Below, one piece after another: positions 14,321-23,220 of a stretch of DNA of 64,000 nucleotides. The notes under the pieces were generated by a model. That model saw only the letters and a list, made by a program, of their open reading frames with translations, was not told the DNA's origin and did no database searches. A program made the translations under genes and the position numbers. Position 1 is the stretch's first letter; each line of letters begins with the position of its first letter. Location: positions 62,001-126,000 of the forward strand of contig JAGWFS010000004.1 of NCBI GenBank assembly GCA_028867785.1. Reading direction: 5' to 3'. The DNA is from Nitrososphaerota archaeon. Lineage in GTDB: Archaea > Thermoproteota > Nitrososphaeria > Nitrososphaerales > Nitrosopumilaceae.

Positions 14321-15121
14321 TCAATTTGTTATCCTTGCCATTACATCTGATGGATGTTCAACAGTCAGGCCTCTTTTGACAAAAAATCTTGAAATATTTG
14401 TGATATCTCTTTGAAGAAATTCTTTTGCGTTTCTATGTCGTATGTCAACAGCTGATCCTAGATCAAAAAGAACCAAACCATTTTCTGTTTTGAAAATATT
14501 GTATTCTGAGAAATCTGCATGTACAAGTTCAGCTTTTTTGTAAAGCTGGGAAATGATTGAAATTGAATTTTTATAGTCATTTTCATCAATTTCTGATTCT
14601 ACCAGAGTTTTTGCTGGAATGCCGTTCTTCCCTACAAATTCTAATACCAAGACATTTTTTAGAATACGAATTGGTTTGATTGATTGAATATCGTGTTTAA
14701 CACACTGAGTCAGATTGCGAAATTCCTTTTGTGCCCAGATCTCGACCATGTTTCTTGTGCCTTTTTTTATGCGAGTAAATCTTGGATCATCTACAAGGTA
14801 GGGTTTTCTTTTTTTAAAATTTGAAGTCGTTACTAGGTATATCTTGAGAGCAAGATCCTTTCCATCACGATCTACTGCCCAATACATTTTGGCTTCTTTA
14901 CCAGAACCGACTACTCCATTGACATATGCTATGGTTCCTGAATTTATCAATTTGGACAAGGTCATTATTGAGGTCCTGTCCAAGACGTCATCCATGACCT
15001 TTTTCTTGTCAAAGACATCTTTCTCGGATGTTCCACGTCTTTCATTTTTTAAAAGGTGGTTATCAACACGTTTTGCTAATTTTTTTCCAAGGTCATCTGG
15101 TAACAGAGTGGATTCTGACAT
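14321..15121 (-). CDS. rio1: RIO1-type serine/threonine protein kinase
   Basis: A 266-residue atypical kinase involved in late small-subunit ribosome maturation. Visible are the flexible P-loop GSGKEAKMY (residues 72-80), ATP-binding Lys93 (ALKIY), the catalytic loop HADFSEYN (201-208, Asp203) and the metal-binding FDLGSA (Asp220). Length and motifs match RIO1 rather than RIO2, since the N-terminal winged helix is absent. It stands apart from other ribosome-maturation genes in this window (Nob1 at 28331, SBDS at 33368). Confidence 0.92.
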   Translation of the reverse strand: MSESTLLPDDLGKKLAKRVDNHLLKNERRGTSEKDVFDKKKVMDDVLDRTSIMTLSKLINSGTIAYVNGVVGSGKEAKMYWAVDRDGKDLALKIYLVTTSNFKKRKPYLVDDPRFTRIKKGTRNMVEIWAQKEFRNLTQCVKHDIQSIKPIRILKNVLVLEFVGKNGIPAKTLVESEIDENDYKNSISIISQLYKKAELVHADFSEYNIFKTENGLVLFDLGSAVDIRHRNAKEFLQRDITNISRFFVKRGLTVEHPSDVMARITN

Positions 15122-15183
15122 CTATTGTATACGTGTTGATCACTAATAATGATATGTAAGAGACATCATTTGTGATATGACAA

Positions 15184-15399
15184 TCAGAGACTCTTCTCAT
15201 GTCGATATCTGTTTTTGATGTATCTAGCATGATATTGTTCATGTGATAAAACAGATTTCATCAATCCATCATAGATCTTTTTTGGAACTCCAAAGTACTG
15301 ATAAACTCCACCATGATGAAATTCTATTTCCAATATTTGCATTGATTCATCATAGCCAACAGATTTTAGATCATTGGATTTGATTCGCATTCTATCCAT
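15184..15399 (-). CDS. KTSC-domain protein
   Basis: Seventy-one residues matching the KTSC domain: SNDLKSVGYDESMQILEIEF, HHGGVYQYFGVPKKIYDGLM and SHEQYHARYIKNRY. The domain is named for a lysyl-tRNA synthetase C-terminal context and its stand-alone forms have no established role. It lies about 60 bases upstream of RIO1 on the same strand. Confidence 0.8.
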   Translation of the reverse strand: MDRMRIKSNDLKSVGYDESMQILEIEFHHGGVYQYFGVPKKIYDGLMKSVLSHEQYHARYIKNRYRHEKSL

Positions 15400-15598
15400 G
15401 ATTAATCATATGTTACGCAATCATCTAAATCATTGGTTCAAGTCATGCAAAACTGGTACGGACCCCACTAGAATAGGAGCACCTATCAAGTTATACTTTG
15501 GAGGAGAGGATGTTTTTCATGACTAGACACTGGAACAGCGAGGAGAAGATTAGAATAAGATAATGATGCAAACAAAACAAATAACGAAGGTATAAGGT

Positions 15599-15682
15599 AT
15601 GGTGTAACTCAACAGATCCATAACCAAAAATGAAATTCCGTTAAAAATTTTAGAAGCATATACTCGTGATGTCGGTAGAGCC
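15599..15682 (+). other. conserved CDC48 N-terminal codons upstream of the usable start
   Basis: In frame with the ATG at 15683, upstream codons read NEIPLKILEAYTRDVGRA, the first strand of the CDC48 N-domain. The frame goes back to ATG-GTG-TAA at 15599-15607, so an apparent original start is followed by a stop as its third codon. No ATG, GTG or TTG lies between that stop and 15683. Confidence 0.65.
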
Positions 15683-17818
15683 ATGGCACGAATCGATTAT
15701 GATTCCATGGAGTCTCTTGGCGTATCAACCGGTGACATCTTAGAAATCAAAGGAAAGCGAAGATCCGTTGCAAAATGCCTTCCACTTTATCCCTCTGATG
15801 AAGGAAAAGGAATCATTCGAATAGATGGTCTTGGAAGAAACAACATAGGCATAGCAATAGGAGACACTGTCACAGTATCCAAGATAAAGACGGTTGGTGC
15901 TGAAAAAATCATAGTTGCACCGCTCGAGTCTATTCCACCGATAGATGAGAGATATCTTACTGACTCGCTTGAAGGCATTCCTTTGATAAAGGGTGATAAC
16001 GTCATGGTTCCCTACTTTGGTGGCAGGCTCACATTTCAGATAATTGGATTGACACCTGCTGCAGACGCCGCGCTTGTAACGTCAAAGACAATATTTCACA
16101 TTGCTGAAAAGGGAGATACTTTGCGCGGAGTTCCTCAGGTCTCATACGAAGACATCGGAGGCCTTACAGATGAGATAAAAAAGGTTCGGGAAATGATTGA
16201 GCTTCCTTTGAGACATCCAGAGATTTTTGAGAAACTAGGAGTTGAGGCTCCAAAGGGAGTATTACTTTTTGGAGTGCCTGGCACAGGCAAGACACTTTTG
16301 GCAAAGGCTGTGGCAAACGAGAGCAATGCTAACTTTCTTAGCATATCAGGACCTGAGATAATGAGCAAATTTTATGGAGAAAGCGAAGCAAGACTTCGAG
16401 AAATTTTCAAGGACGCACGGGAGAAGGCACCTTCTATTATATTCATAGATGAAATTGATTCCATTGCACCTAAACGCGAAGAAGTGACAGGCGAGGTTGA
16501 AAGAAGAGTGGTATCTCAAATGCTTTCACTCATGGACGGCTTGGAGGGAAGAGGCAAAGTAATCGTGATTGCTGCAACAAACAGGCCAAATGCACTGGAC
16601 CCTGCCTTGAGAAGGCCCGGGAGGTTTGACAGAGAAATTGAAATTAGAGTACCAGATAAGAAAGGACGACATCAGATTCTCTTGATTCATACAAGAAACA
16701 TGCCGCTTGATGAAAATGTTAACTTGGAAAAAATTGCGGCAGTAAGCCATGGATATGTAGGAGCAGACTTGGAATATCTGTGCAAGGAAGCTGCAATGAA
16801 GTGTTTGAGAAGACTATTGCCAGAAATCAATCTAGCGGATGAAAAAATTCCAACCGAGACACTTGACAAGCTTGTTGTAAACGACGAGGATTACCAGTTT
16901 GCATTCCGCGAAGTCACACCAGCTGGAATGCGCGAAGTTTACATTGAAAAACCTGACGTAAAATGGAGCGAAATTGGAGGATTGGAAAATGTAAAACTTG
17001 AACTGCAGGAAGCAGTCGAGTGGCCAATGAAATATCCCGTATTGTACTCTATGCTCGGCCACAGAATGCCCAAGGGGATTTTGCTTTATGGTTCAAGTGG
17101 TACAGGCAAGACACTTTTGGCAAAAGCTGTGGCAACAGAGAGTGAGGCAAACTTTATCTCCGTAAAGGGTCCTGAGCTTTTGTCAAAATGGATTGGAGAA
17201 TCCGAGCGGGGGATAAGAGAGGTATTTCGAAGGGCAAGGCAGGCCTCACCGTGTGTCATATTCTTTGATGAGATTGATTCAATTGCACCAGTGAGAGGAT
17301 TTGTGGATAGTTCGGTTACTGAAAAAGTTGTCAGCCAGCTATTGACTGAGCTTGATGGCATTGAGAGCCTCAATGGGGTCGTAGTCATTGCAGCAACAAA
17401 CAGGGCAGACATGATAGACAGGGCATTAATTAGACCGGGAAGATTTGACAAGCTAGTACTGGTACCAATGCCCGACAAGCCTGGAAGACTCAAAATATTG
17501 GAGATTAGCTCAAGAGACATTCCAATGGATACAGAAGATGGAACTGCGAATGATGCAAATCCCGATTATGTCAACCTTGAAAAGATTGCCGAGTCCACCG
17601 ACGGATTTTCAGGAGCAGATGTTGCTGCAATTGCAAATACAGCTGCATCAATTCTCATAAACGAGTTCATTAACAAGTATCCAGATCCAAAGGAGGCCGA
17701 GAAGCAGGCAGAAATAGCCAAAGTTACTATGAAACACTTTGAAGAAGCAATCAAGAAAGTCAGAGCTCAAAAAGATCTAAAGATTGGGCAAAAATTATCG
17801 GTATCGCACTTTAGATAA
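15683..17818 (+). CDS. cdc48: CDC48/VCP-type AAA+ ATPase
   Basis: The 711-residue product has most of an N-domain (1-140) and two AAA+ modules. D1 has Walker A GVPGTGKT (197-204), Walker B IIFIDEID and arginine fingers in [17 protein letters not shown]2 has Walker A GSSGTGKT, Walker B VIFFDEID and ALIRPGRF. It is a hexameric unfoldase feeding proteasomal and quality-control pathways. The ATG at 15683 removes the first N-domain strand, which is still encoded upstream; see 15599-15682. A second, partial N-domain copy lies at 4377-4721. Confidence 0.93.
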   Translation: MARIDYDSMESLGVSTGDILEIKGKRRSVAKCLPLYPSDEGKGIIRIDGLGRNNIGIAIGDTVTVSKIKTVGAEKIIVAPLESIPPIDERYLTDSLEGIPLIKGDNVMVPYFGGRLTFQIIGLTPAADAALVTSKTIFHIAEKGDTLRGVPQVSYEDIGGLTDEIKKVREMIELPLRHPEIFEKLGVEAPKGVLLFGVPGTGKTLLAKAVANESNANFLSISGPEIMSKFYGESEARLREIFKDAREKAPSIIFIDEIDSIAPKREEVTGEVERRVVSQMLSLMDGLEGRGKVIVIAATNRPNALDPALRRPGRFDREIEIRVPDKKGRHQILLIHTRNMPLDENVNLEKIAAVSHGYVGADLEYLCKEAAMKCLRRLLPEINLADEKIPTETLDKLVVNDEDYQFAFREVTPAGMREVYIEKPDVKWSEIGGLENVKLELQEAVEWPMKYPVLYSMLGHRMPKGILLYGSSGTGKTLLAKAVATESEANFISVKGPELLSKWIGESERGIREVFRRARQASPCVIFFDEIDSIAPVRGFVDSSVTEKVVSQLLTELDGIESLNGVVVIAATNRADMIDRALIRPGRFDKLVLVPMPDKPGRLKILEISSRDIPMDTEDGTANDANPDYVNLEKIAESTDGFSGADVAAIANTAASILINEFINKYPDPKEAEKQAEIAKVTMKHFEEAIKKVRAQKDLKIGQKLSVSHFR

Positions 17819-17889
17819 TTCTAGCGGTATTGTTTGAAAAGCAGCAGCTTGTGTTTTTCTACACTTGACAAACATTGAATTTTTGGAGG

Positions 17890-17915
17890 AAAAATGAAAA
17901 GACCATTTTCAGGTC
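17890..17915 (-). terminator. stem-loop plus T-run
   Basis: On the minus strand GACC-TGAAAAT-GGTC is followed by TTTTCATTTTT, just after the stop of the mini-gene at 17924. This looks like an intrinsic terminator of a short transcript. Confidence 0.45.
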
Positions 17916-17923
17916 GATTTTTC

Positions 17924-17980
17924 TTATCTTTTACTTTTACCTTTACTTTTTGATTTTGATTTTGCTTTGGCTTTTGCCAT
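17924..17980 (-). CDS. 18-residue Lys/Ser/Ala mini-protein or small transcript
   Basis: ATG-initiated MAKAKAKSKSKSKGKSKR, ending right before a stem-loop terminator. The extreme Lys bias could mean a nucleic-acid-binding peptide, the stump of a histone-like or ribosomal tail, or just low-complexity DNA. The terminator is the main support for a real short transcript. Confidence 0.3.
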   Translation of the reverse strand: MAKAKAKSKSKSKGKSKR

Positions 17981-18248
17981 GCAAAGTAAGAATTTACATC
18001 GCTATTAAGCCTGTTGAGTACTGTCGATCAAACGTAACAGTTCCTACTGACAGATGCTTTAAAAAAAGAAAAAAATGAATGATTTGTTGTTACGGAACTG
18101 ATTTATTTATTCTTGTGAGGCTTCTATTTCCTCAAAAAGTTTACACTTTGAATCACCGATATATCATAAAAATGAAAATGGCCCAGCAACATCGAGTTTT
18201 TGCCATGGATTTTGACCCCTTCGTGGCGGCACGCCGGCAACCGCATTT

Positions 18249-18671
18249 TTACATTTTAAGGCCTTTCTTGATTATTTCCAGGGCGTTTTCCGTTCTTTCA
18301 GGCTTTGGAAGCTGGATCATAAACACGTTGGAACGCCCATATTCAGAATGAGGAGATGAAATGGCCAGCATCGATGTAGCAGTCAACGCTTCAAAAAATT
18401 CCAAGGACTCGTTTGCATACAATAGTATTTTTTCCTCAATCTGCCCCTGGGAAAAAACCAGCGTCATCCGGACAAACACGTGACCCAAGCCGTCTTGCAG
18501 TATGTTGAGGTTGGTCTCTACAGATACAGGTTTCCCTGCAATGGCCCTAATTATCTCGTCGAATCGTTTTTCCTCCATTATGATGCACGGTACTTTTTTC
18601 CCCTCAAGATCAAAGAGGGTCACGTCCTTGTGTCTCTGAGCCAAAAATTTGTCAAGTTCGCTTTCCACCAT
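18249..18671 (-). CDS. conserved-looking hypothetical protein
   Basis: One hundred and forty residues starting MVESELDKFLAQRHKDVTLF. Alternating beta/alpha pattern with VETNLNILQDGLGHVFVRMT and ESLEFFEALTATSMLAISSP; soluble, and no catalytic motif seen. TTTTTAAAAT about 25 bases upstream gives it its own promoter, separate from the ATPase operon that ends at 18715. I do not recognise the family. Confidence 0.6.
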   Translation of the reverse strand: MVESELDKFLAQRHKDVTLFDLEGKKVPCIIMEEKRFDEIIRAIAGKPVSVETNLNILQDGLGHVFVRMTLVFSQGQIEEKILLYANESLEFFEALTATSMLAISSPHSEYGRSNVFMIQLPKPERTENALEIIKKGLKM

Positions 18672-18714
18672 GTGCTAGAGAATGGTTGCCCTTATTTTAA
18701 AAATATATATAGAT

Positions 18715-20316
18715 TTAGATGATGCACAGAGTTTTTGCCAGCATCTCTGCCCGCTCATTGTCTGATTCGGTGATTTTTTTGCCGTTGTACTTGTTGTTAA
18801 AGTAGATCAAATCAATGGTCTTTGACTTGTCTACGTTTATCACCGTAGAATTGTAGGGGTTCGGAATCTTCCTGTTGGTCAGTATTATCAGCTTGTCCAC
18901 AACTGCTGACTTTGATATGTTAGAGATTTGATCCAGATTTTCTTCATTGTTCGAGTTTGTGACTATGGCCACCCCAATCTTGGCTCCAAACGGATCTTGA
19001 TATACAATGTCAAGAGGCAGGTTTTGCTTCTCTAGTTTACATATGCTGCCCATTTCATGTGCAAGGTTTGTCAGGTTGTGTACTGCTTCGCGCAGGTCTT
19101 TTTCAGAGGATGACTCGTAGTTTTTTCGTATTGCAATAAAATCAGAAATTGGAATGTCCATTATGCTTCCCCGCACTTTCAGTCCCGGGTATGTTTGCTT
19201 TATTGCGTCATCAATTACATTTTCATCGATCTTGTCAAGTGTCAGCTGTTCTGATTTTTCCATTGCATGATACAGGATGTTTATGACGGATCTGACGCTC
19301 CTAAATTCCGGAAACTCTTCGTAAAGCACTTGAATCTTGTCAGTTAGTTCCTCTTCTGACTTGGAGCCAAGCTTGCCGTGCTTGTCGTTATGTTTTATGT
19401 ACTCGACAGCAATTTCTGCAAGCTCGTCCTTGGAGTTTGATCCTGCCAGATCAATCTTGTAATTTGCCTTTTCAAGCCTATCAAAGACAGACGAATTGAC
19501 TCCCTGTACTTCTGCATATCCCGATGGGGTTGAAATTAAAAGCAACACACAGGCCGGAAGATGTGAGTTTATTATTCCCTTTACAAATTCTATCGAACCT
19601 TCATTTCCATCAAATTCATCTACCTCGAAAAGCGTGATCTTTCCCAAGAACCTATGTGTGAGTTTTGATATGGCAGATATCATTCCAATCATCTCCTCAA
19701 GGTTCTGTATGCTTTCAAAAGAGTTTGTGATTATGTTTCTGATCAACACGGACTCGTGATAATTGAACCTCTGGACAAGAAACTGCCTTAGGTTTTCAAC
19801 AGAAACAGACTCTTTTCCAGATATTATATCGTCTACTTTTTCTTTGATTGTCAGTCCCATCAGTCTGTTCATCATCGTATAGTTGATGGCCTTCTTTGCA
19901 GAGTTGTCACCCTGTTCTGCCCTCTCTTTTAGATATGCAAGAAATTTTGTACGCAGTTGTACAAAAAATTCGTTGTCAAACCCCTTGATTATTGCATTGT
20001 AGATACTCGGCATGGTCTTGGGGGATATCGTAGACAGGTCAACAAACGAGCATTCGGTGTTATGACGGCCCTTCAAGTTTTTGATGTGCAGTGCCAAGTG
20101 CGTCTTTCCAGATCCCACATCCTGGATTACAGTGATTACTCTAAAGTCATTATCAGACGAGTCTCTTCCGTGGACTTTGGCATTCAGCTCTTTCATGCAT
20201 TCCACTATGGCAGACTTGGCTTCCTTGTGTCTTTTTCCCCCAAGTATCCTTGCGTCTTTTTCAGTTGGTGTCGGGCTGCTAGGATACGGGTTGTCTTCCA
20301 ATCCATACGCGTACAT
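18715..20316 (-). CDS. ORC/Cdc6-like AAA ATPase with extra C-terminal domain
   Basis: A 533-residue protein opening with GLEDNPYPSSPTPTEKDARI. It has a Walker A (VGSGKTHLAL, 67-76) and Walker B (ITLFEVDEFD, 227-236), the sensor-like region LLLISTP, and a helical lid. Residues from about 400 on form a separate alpha/beta domain (LDIVYQDPFGAKIGVAIVTN and VDKLIILTN) that recalls degenerate nuclease folds, an unproven idea. It is translationally coupled to the winged-helix gene upstream (stop and start share one base). It does not look like the canonical replication initiator. The role is unknown; DNA-linked NTPase is the safest statement. Confidence 0.65.
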   Translation of the reverse strand: MYAYGLEDNPYPSSPTPTEKDARILGGKRHKEAKSAIVECMKELNAKVHGRDSSDNDFRVITVIQDVGSGKTHLALHIKNLKGRHNTECSFVDLSTISPKTMPSIYNAIIKGFDNEFFVQLRTKFLAYLKERAEQGDNSAKKAINYTMMNRLMGLTIKEKVDDIISGKESVSVENLRQFLVQRFNYHESVLIRNIITNSFESIQNLEEMIGMISAISKLTHRFLGKITLFEVDEFDGNEGSIEFVKGIINSHLPACVLLLISTPSGYAEVQGVNSSVFDRLEKANYKIDLAGSNSKDELAEIAVEYIKHNDKHGKLGSKSEEELTDKIQVLYEEFPEFRSVRSVINILYHAMEKSEQLTLDKIDENVIDDAIKQTYPGLKVRGSIMDIPISDFIAIRKNYESSSEKDLREAVHNLTNLAHEMGSICKLEKQNLPLDIVYQDPFGAKIGVAIVTNSNNEENLDQISNISKSAVVDKLIILTNRKIPNPYNSTVINVDKSKTIDLIYFNNKYNGKKITESDNERAEMLAKTLCII

Positions 20317-20903
20317 TAGACAGCCCTCACAAAACCATGAACCATCCCGCGGATGAGGATGCCTTCCCGTCCTCCAGACGAGACTTCGTATTTATTGTGA
20401 TGTTTTTCAACCAGATCGCTTGCAAGTGCGTAGAACTTTTCTTTTGGAAGGTCTTGCGTCTGGCATATTTTTTCTCGCACCTTTGAGAAGGAAGTCCATC
20501 CTATCGAGGTACCTCCTTCCCTTAGGCATTTGTCAAACACTTTTTCAAAGTCTATAGTATAACTGGGATTATCCTGTAACGACATTCGTTCCATCTCCTC
20601 TCTTAGATTCTGGGTATGATCTTTCAGCCTGGCAACAGAGTGGCTTACGCCAACTAGCATATTGAGCATGAGCTTGAATTTTGGGTCATTCTCGGTCAGA
20701 TGCAGGATATAGTTTTCCCTGCTCCAGACAAAATAGGCAACTCCTTTTTTCTCAATGAAGGCCTTTTCTTCTTGCGACAACCTCTCAAGTACCTCATCAC
20801 ATTCCTTGCCAAATTCTTTTTTGAGGTCTGTCTTTTTGACGCCTGTAATTCCTGCCGATTCCACCCTGCGGATAATCTCCGATATCACAGACAAGACTCT
20901 CAT
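20316..20903 (-). CDS. winged-helix-like partner of the AAA ATPase
   Basis: This 195-residue protein begins with a winged-helix pattern: ISEIIRRVESAGITGVKKTD then LKKEFGKECDEVLERLSQEE and a beta wing KKGVAYFVW. A helical middle and a second helical/wing-like part (TSFSKVREKICQ to GILIRGMVHGFV) follow. TAATG overlap couples it to the ATPase. TTAAATAAAA upstream of the ATG is the likely promoter. Together they form a two-gene operon of DNA-binding protein plus ATPase. Confidence 0.6.
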   Translation of the reverse strand: MRVLSVISEIIRRVESAGITGVKKTDLKKEFGKECDEVLERLSQEEKAFIEKKGVAYFVWSRENYILHLTENDPKFKLMLNMLVGVSHSVARLKDHTQNLREEMERMSLQDNPSYTIDFEKVFDKCLREGGTSIGWTSFSKVREKICQTQDLPKEKFYALASDLVEKHHNKYEVSSGGREGILIRGMVHGFVRAV

Positions 20904-21204
20904 GAAATTTTATTTAATACCAAGCGTAGTCTAGACCGACAATTTGGTGAAAAAAATCTCAGCTTATTACATCTGACCATGAGTAGGTTCGCAGACCCTG
21001 CCCTGACCGGTCACATTATAAAGCACATTTAGGTAACATGGCTTGCAGAATGATGATCGGGTTTTCTGACTAATGATGAATTATACCTGGGGTATCTGAC
21101 TGCTTTTTGAAGATACAGATGGCAAATTTTTGAAAAACAGGCTTTTGCATGTCCAGATTTTGTTTTAAAGGTTAATATCTCAAGAGCGAGGATTTTCTAT
21201 CAGT
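20904..21204. other. intergenic region carrying a C/D box sRNA
   Basis: Between the divergent winged-helix and msrB genes. Beside the sRNA (21045-21103) and AT-rich promoter sequence nothing else is recognised. Confidence 0.5.
21045..21103 (+). ncRNA. C/D box sRNA (2'-O-methylation guide)
   Basis: All four boxes are present in order: C box ATGATGA (21050-21056), D' box CTGA (21066-21069), C' box ATGATGA (21073-21079) and D box CTGA (21096-21099). The D'-C' spacer is 3 bases. A terminal stem GCAG (21045-21048) pairs with CTGC (21100-21103), and a T-run follows. The guides are TCGGGTTTT before D' and ATTATACCTGGGGTAT before D. Archaeal sRNAs of this class direct fibrillarin to methylate rRNA or tRNA at the base paired to the fifth position upstream of D or D'. 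The target was not determined. Confidence 0.87.
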
Positions 21205-21579
21205 ATGTCCGAGGACGAGTGGAAGACAAAGCTTACAGTTGACCAGTATTCCGTTTGCAGAATGAAGGGCACGGAACCGCCATTTTCTGGCAAGTATAAT
21301 GATTGTAAAGAAAAGGGAGTTTACCAGTGTGTTTGCTGTGGCGCGGATTTGTTCAGCTCTGAGACGAAATTTGACTCTGGTACAGGATGGCCAAGTTTTT
21401 GGAAGCCTGCATCAGACAACATACAGAGTGAGACTGATACCAGCCAGGGCATGATGAGAACCGAAGTCATGTGTAAAAAATGCGGCTCTCACTTGGGGCA
21501 TGTTTTTGACGATGGGCCTGCACCCACCGGATTGCGGTACTGCATAAATTCGGCATCGCTCAGGCTTCAGAAAGAGTAA
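21205..21579 (+). CDS. msrB: peptide methionine-R-sulfoxide reductase
   Basis: This 124-residue enzyme repairs oxidised methionine (R form). It has the structural zinc site in two CxxC pairs (C42/C45 in CVCCG and C90/C93 in CKKCG), the [10 protein letters not shown] motif and catalytic Cys113 in RYCINSASL. The length is the usual one for stand-alone MsrB. It has its own promoter and no MsrA partner nearby. Confidence 0.95.
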   Translation: MSEDEWKTKLTVDQYSVCRMKGTEPPFSGKYNDCKEKGVYQCVCCGADLFSSETKFDSGTGWPSFWKPASDNIQSETDTSQGMMRTEVMCKKCGSHLGHVFDDGPAPTGLRYCINSASLRLQKE

Positions 21580-21620
21580 AGGATCTCTTGGTAATACCAG
21601 AGTTACCCTAGTGTTAATAG

Positions 21621-21637
21621 TACCGTATGGTACGGTA
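21621..21637. promoter_or_regulatory. palindromic operator-like element
   Basis: TACCGTA-TGG-TACGGTA is a perfect 7-bp inverted repeat ending 5 bases before the ATG at 21642. There is no T-run, so an operator is more likely than a terminator for msrB. Its TACC/GGTA half-sites resemble those of the IS operators at 2533-2584. Confidence 0.45.
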
Positions 21638-21641
21638 AGAT

Positions 21642-21749
21642 ATGCTAAGTTGTGAATTCTGTCCAAGGCAGTTCTTCGAGACTGCCAACGGTTTAGTAGA
21701 AAAAACGCTTCATGAAGTATTACACGATCCAGAGCTAGTCAACAACTAA
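21642..21749 (+). CDS. 35-residue C2H2-type zinc-finger microprotein
   Basis: Starts MLSCEFCPRQFFETANGLVE and continues KTLHEVLHDPELVNN. It has Cys-x2-Cys and, 16 residues later, His-x3-His, close to a single C2H2 finger although the linker is longer than the usual 12. Single-finger C2H2 microproteins are common in Thaumarchaea. It lies directly after a perfect palindrome, so it may bind its own operator. Confidence 0.5.
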   Translation: MLSCEFCPRQFFETANGLVEKTLHEVLHDPELVNN

Positions 21750-21816
21750 TTCTGGCTATTTTTTGAAGAAAATCAAAACCGAACTTTTTTATCGGTTATG
21801 CTTGTTGTAATTTAAA

Positions 21817-23220
21817 GTGAAGCAGGCAAAATCGCAGGAAGGCAAAAGATCGTCCAAGGATCCCACTGCAGAGACGCTCAAGAAGATGAATTCGATTTCA
21901 GAGGCAACCAAGGTTCTGGCCTCAGAAGTAAAGACAATGTCAAAGATTTTCACCGAGAATCAGAAAATACTGATCTCATTAAAAAACATGATAGACGGAG
22001 TAAACTCTTCACTAGACCAGATACAGAAAAACTCCAGACAGATGAACATACTTGAAGAGGATACCCAGAGGCTTTTCCACGGGATGAACCAGGTAAAGGC
22101 GCATTCCAACATCATAGAGAAGATCAATGAGCAGATAAATCGTTTACAAGATCAGGTCAGCAAGATCCATCAGAAACAGGCAGACATTCCTGATTCCGGT
22201 AAGCTCATGCAGAATGTGGCAGACAATCTCGATTCCATCAGAAACAACACAAAAATGATAATGCACATATCCGAAAAGACAGAAAAGATACGTGAGGACA
22301 TAAAGGCAGTATCAAGCAAGGCAGAATCATTAGCAAATATAGGTTCGGAAATTGAAGAGGTAAAGAAAAGCACAAAGGAATTTTCCGCAAAGGCAGAGTT
22401 ACTCTCAGGCCTGCATGTCGAGATAGACGAGGTAAAAAAGAGTACCAAAGCCATGATTGAAAAATCTGAAAAAATGTCTCACTTGGAAGAGAGCATATCA
22501 AACATCAAGACAGAGATTGGAAAAATTGTTGCAAAGACAGAGCCCATAATCGGTCTTGATTCTCAGATTAGAAATGTAGGAACAGAGATTGATTCGCTAG
22601 TAAAGAAGACAGAGTCTCTCGGTACGTTAGGCAGTGACATTAGAAATGTAAATTCCGAGTTTAGTAGCTTCAAGAACAACGTCCTAAGCAAGACAAAGGA
22701 GATAGAGGAAAAGATGTCGGACTTTGCGGAACTGCTCAACAGAAACTCTGCGTCAATATCTGAATTTAACAAGACCACTCATGAAATTTCCCAGCAACTA
22801 AACGACATAAGGAGCGTGACTCACAAGACTTCACAGAACACTTCAAGAGAGGTCATGGGATTGCTTCGCCTCTCAGAATTCCAGTCCAACATACGCATGA
22901 GATCAGAATCAAAATACGGCACGTTAGAAGACATAGAAAAAATGGTGTCACAGGCTGTTGACATGGTCAATCTATTTGACAGGCTTTCCATCGAGGCTGA
23001 GACAAAGATGTCCCTTCCCCTGGAGGTAAAACAATGGAGCATATCCAAGATCTTGGATTGTGCAGACAGGTGGGAAATCAGGTTCACTGATGTATTCAGA
23101 ATGCTAACAAGTGAGCTAGGAGCTGATCTTGTAAAGGAATCACTTAGAATGGAACAGGTCCGAGACCTGTTTGGAATCAGAGCTGTGGACGAAGTAAGGC
23201 ACGAACTGAATATTTCCTAG
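21817..23220 (+). CDS. long coiled-coil protein
   Basis: The 467-residue product starts at a GTG (MKQAKSQEGKRSSKDPTAET). Residues about 20-340 are near-continuous heptads with recurring units of the form IEEVKKSTK and SEKxxxL. The last 120 residues are globular and helical (YGTLEDIEKMVSQAVDMVNL, KQWSISKILDCADRWEIRFT). No transmembrane segment or ATPase motif is present. It could be a cytoskeletal, chromosome-organising or receptor-like scaffold; the family is not recognised. It is convergent with the glycosyltransferase gene, overlapping four bases. Confidence 0.65.
   Translation: MKQAKSQEGKRSSKDPTAETLKKMNSISEATKVLASEVKTMSKIFTENQKILISLKNMIDGVNSSLDQIQKNSRQMNILEEDTQRLFHGMNQVKAHSNIIEKINEQINRLQDQVSKIHQKQADIPDSGKLMQNVADNLDSIRNNTKMIMHISEKTEKIREDIKAVSSKAESLANIGSEIEEVKKSTKEFSAKAELLSGLHVEIDEVKKSTKAMIEKSEKMSHLEESISNIKTEIGKIVAKTEPIIGLDSQIRNVGTEIDSLVKKTESLGTLGSDIRNVNSEFSSFKNNVLSKTKEIEEKMSDFAELLNRNSASISEFNKTTHEISQQLNDIRSVTHKTSQNTSREVMGLLRLSEFQSNIRMRSESKYGTLEDIEKMVSQAVDMVNLFDRLSIEAETKMSLPLEVKQWSISKILDCADRWEIRFTDVFRMLTSELGADLVKESLRMEQVRDLFGIRAVDEVRHELNIS

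Larger units (their letters stand above)
17819..18248. other. gene-poor gap downstream of cdc48
   Basis: Contains a tiny Lys-rich minus-strand frame (17924-17980) with a stem-loop terminator (17890-17915) and AT-rich sequence. Nothing else is recognised. Confidence 0.4.
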
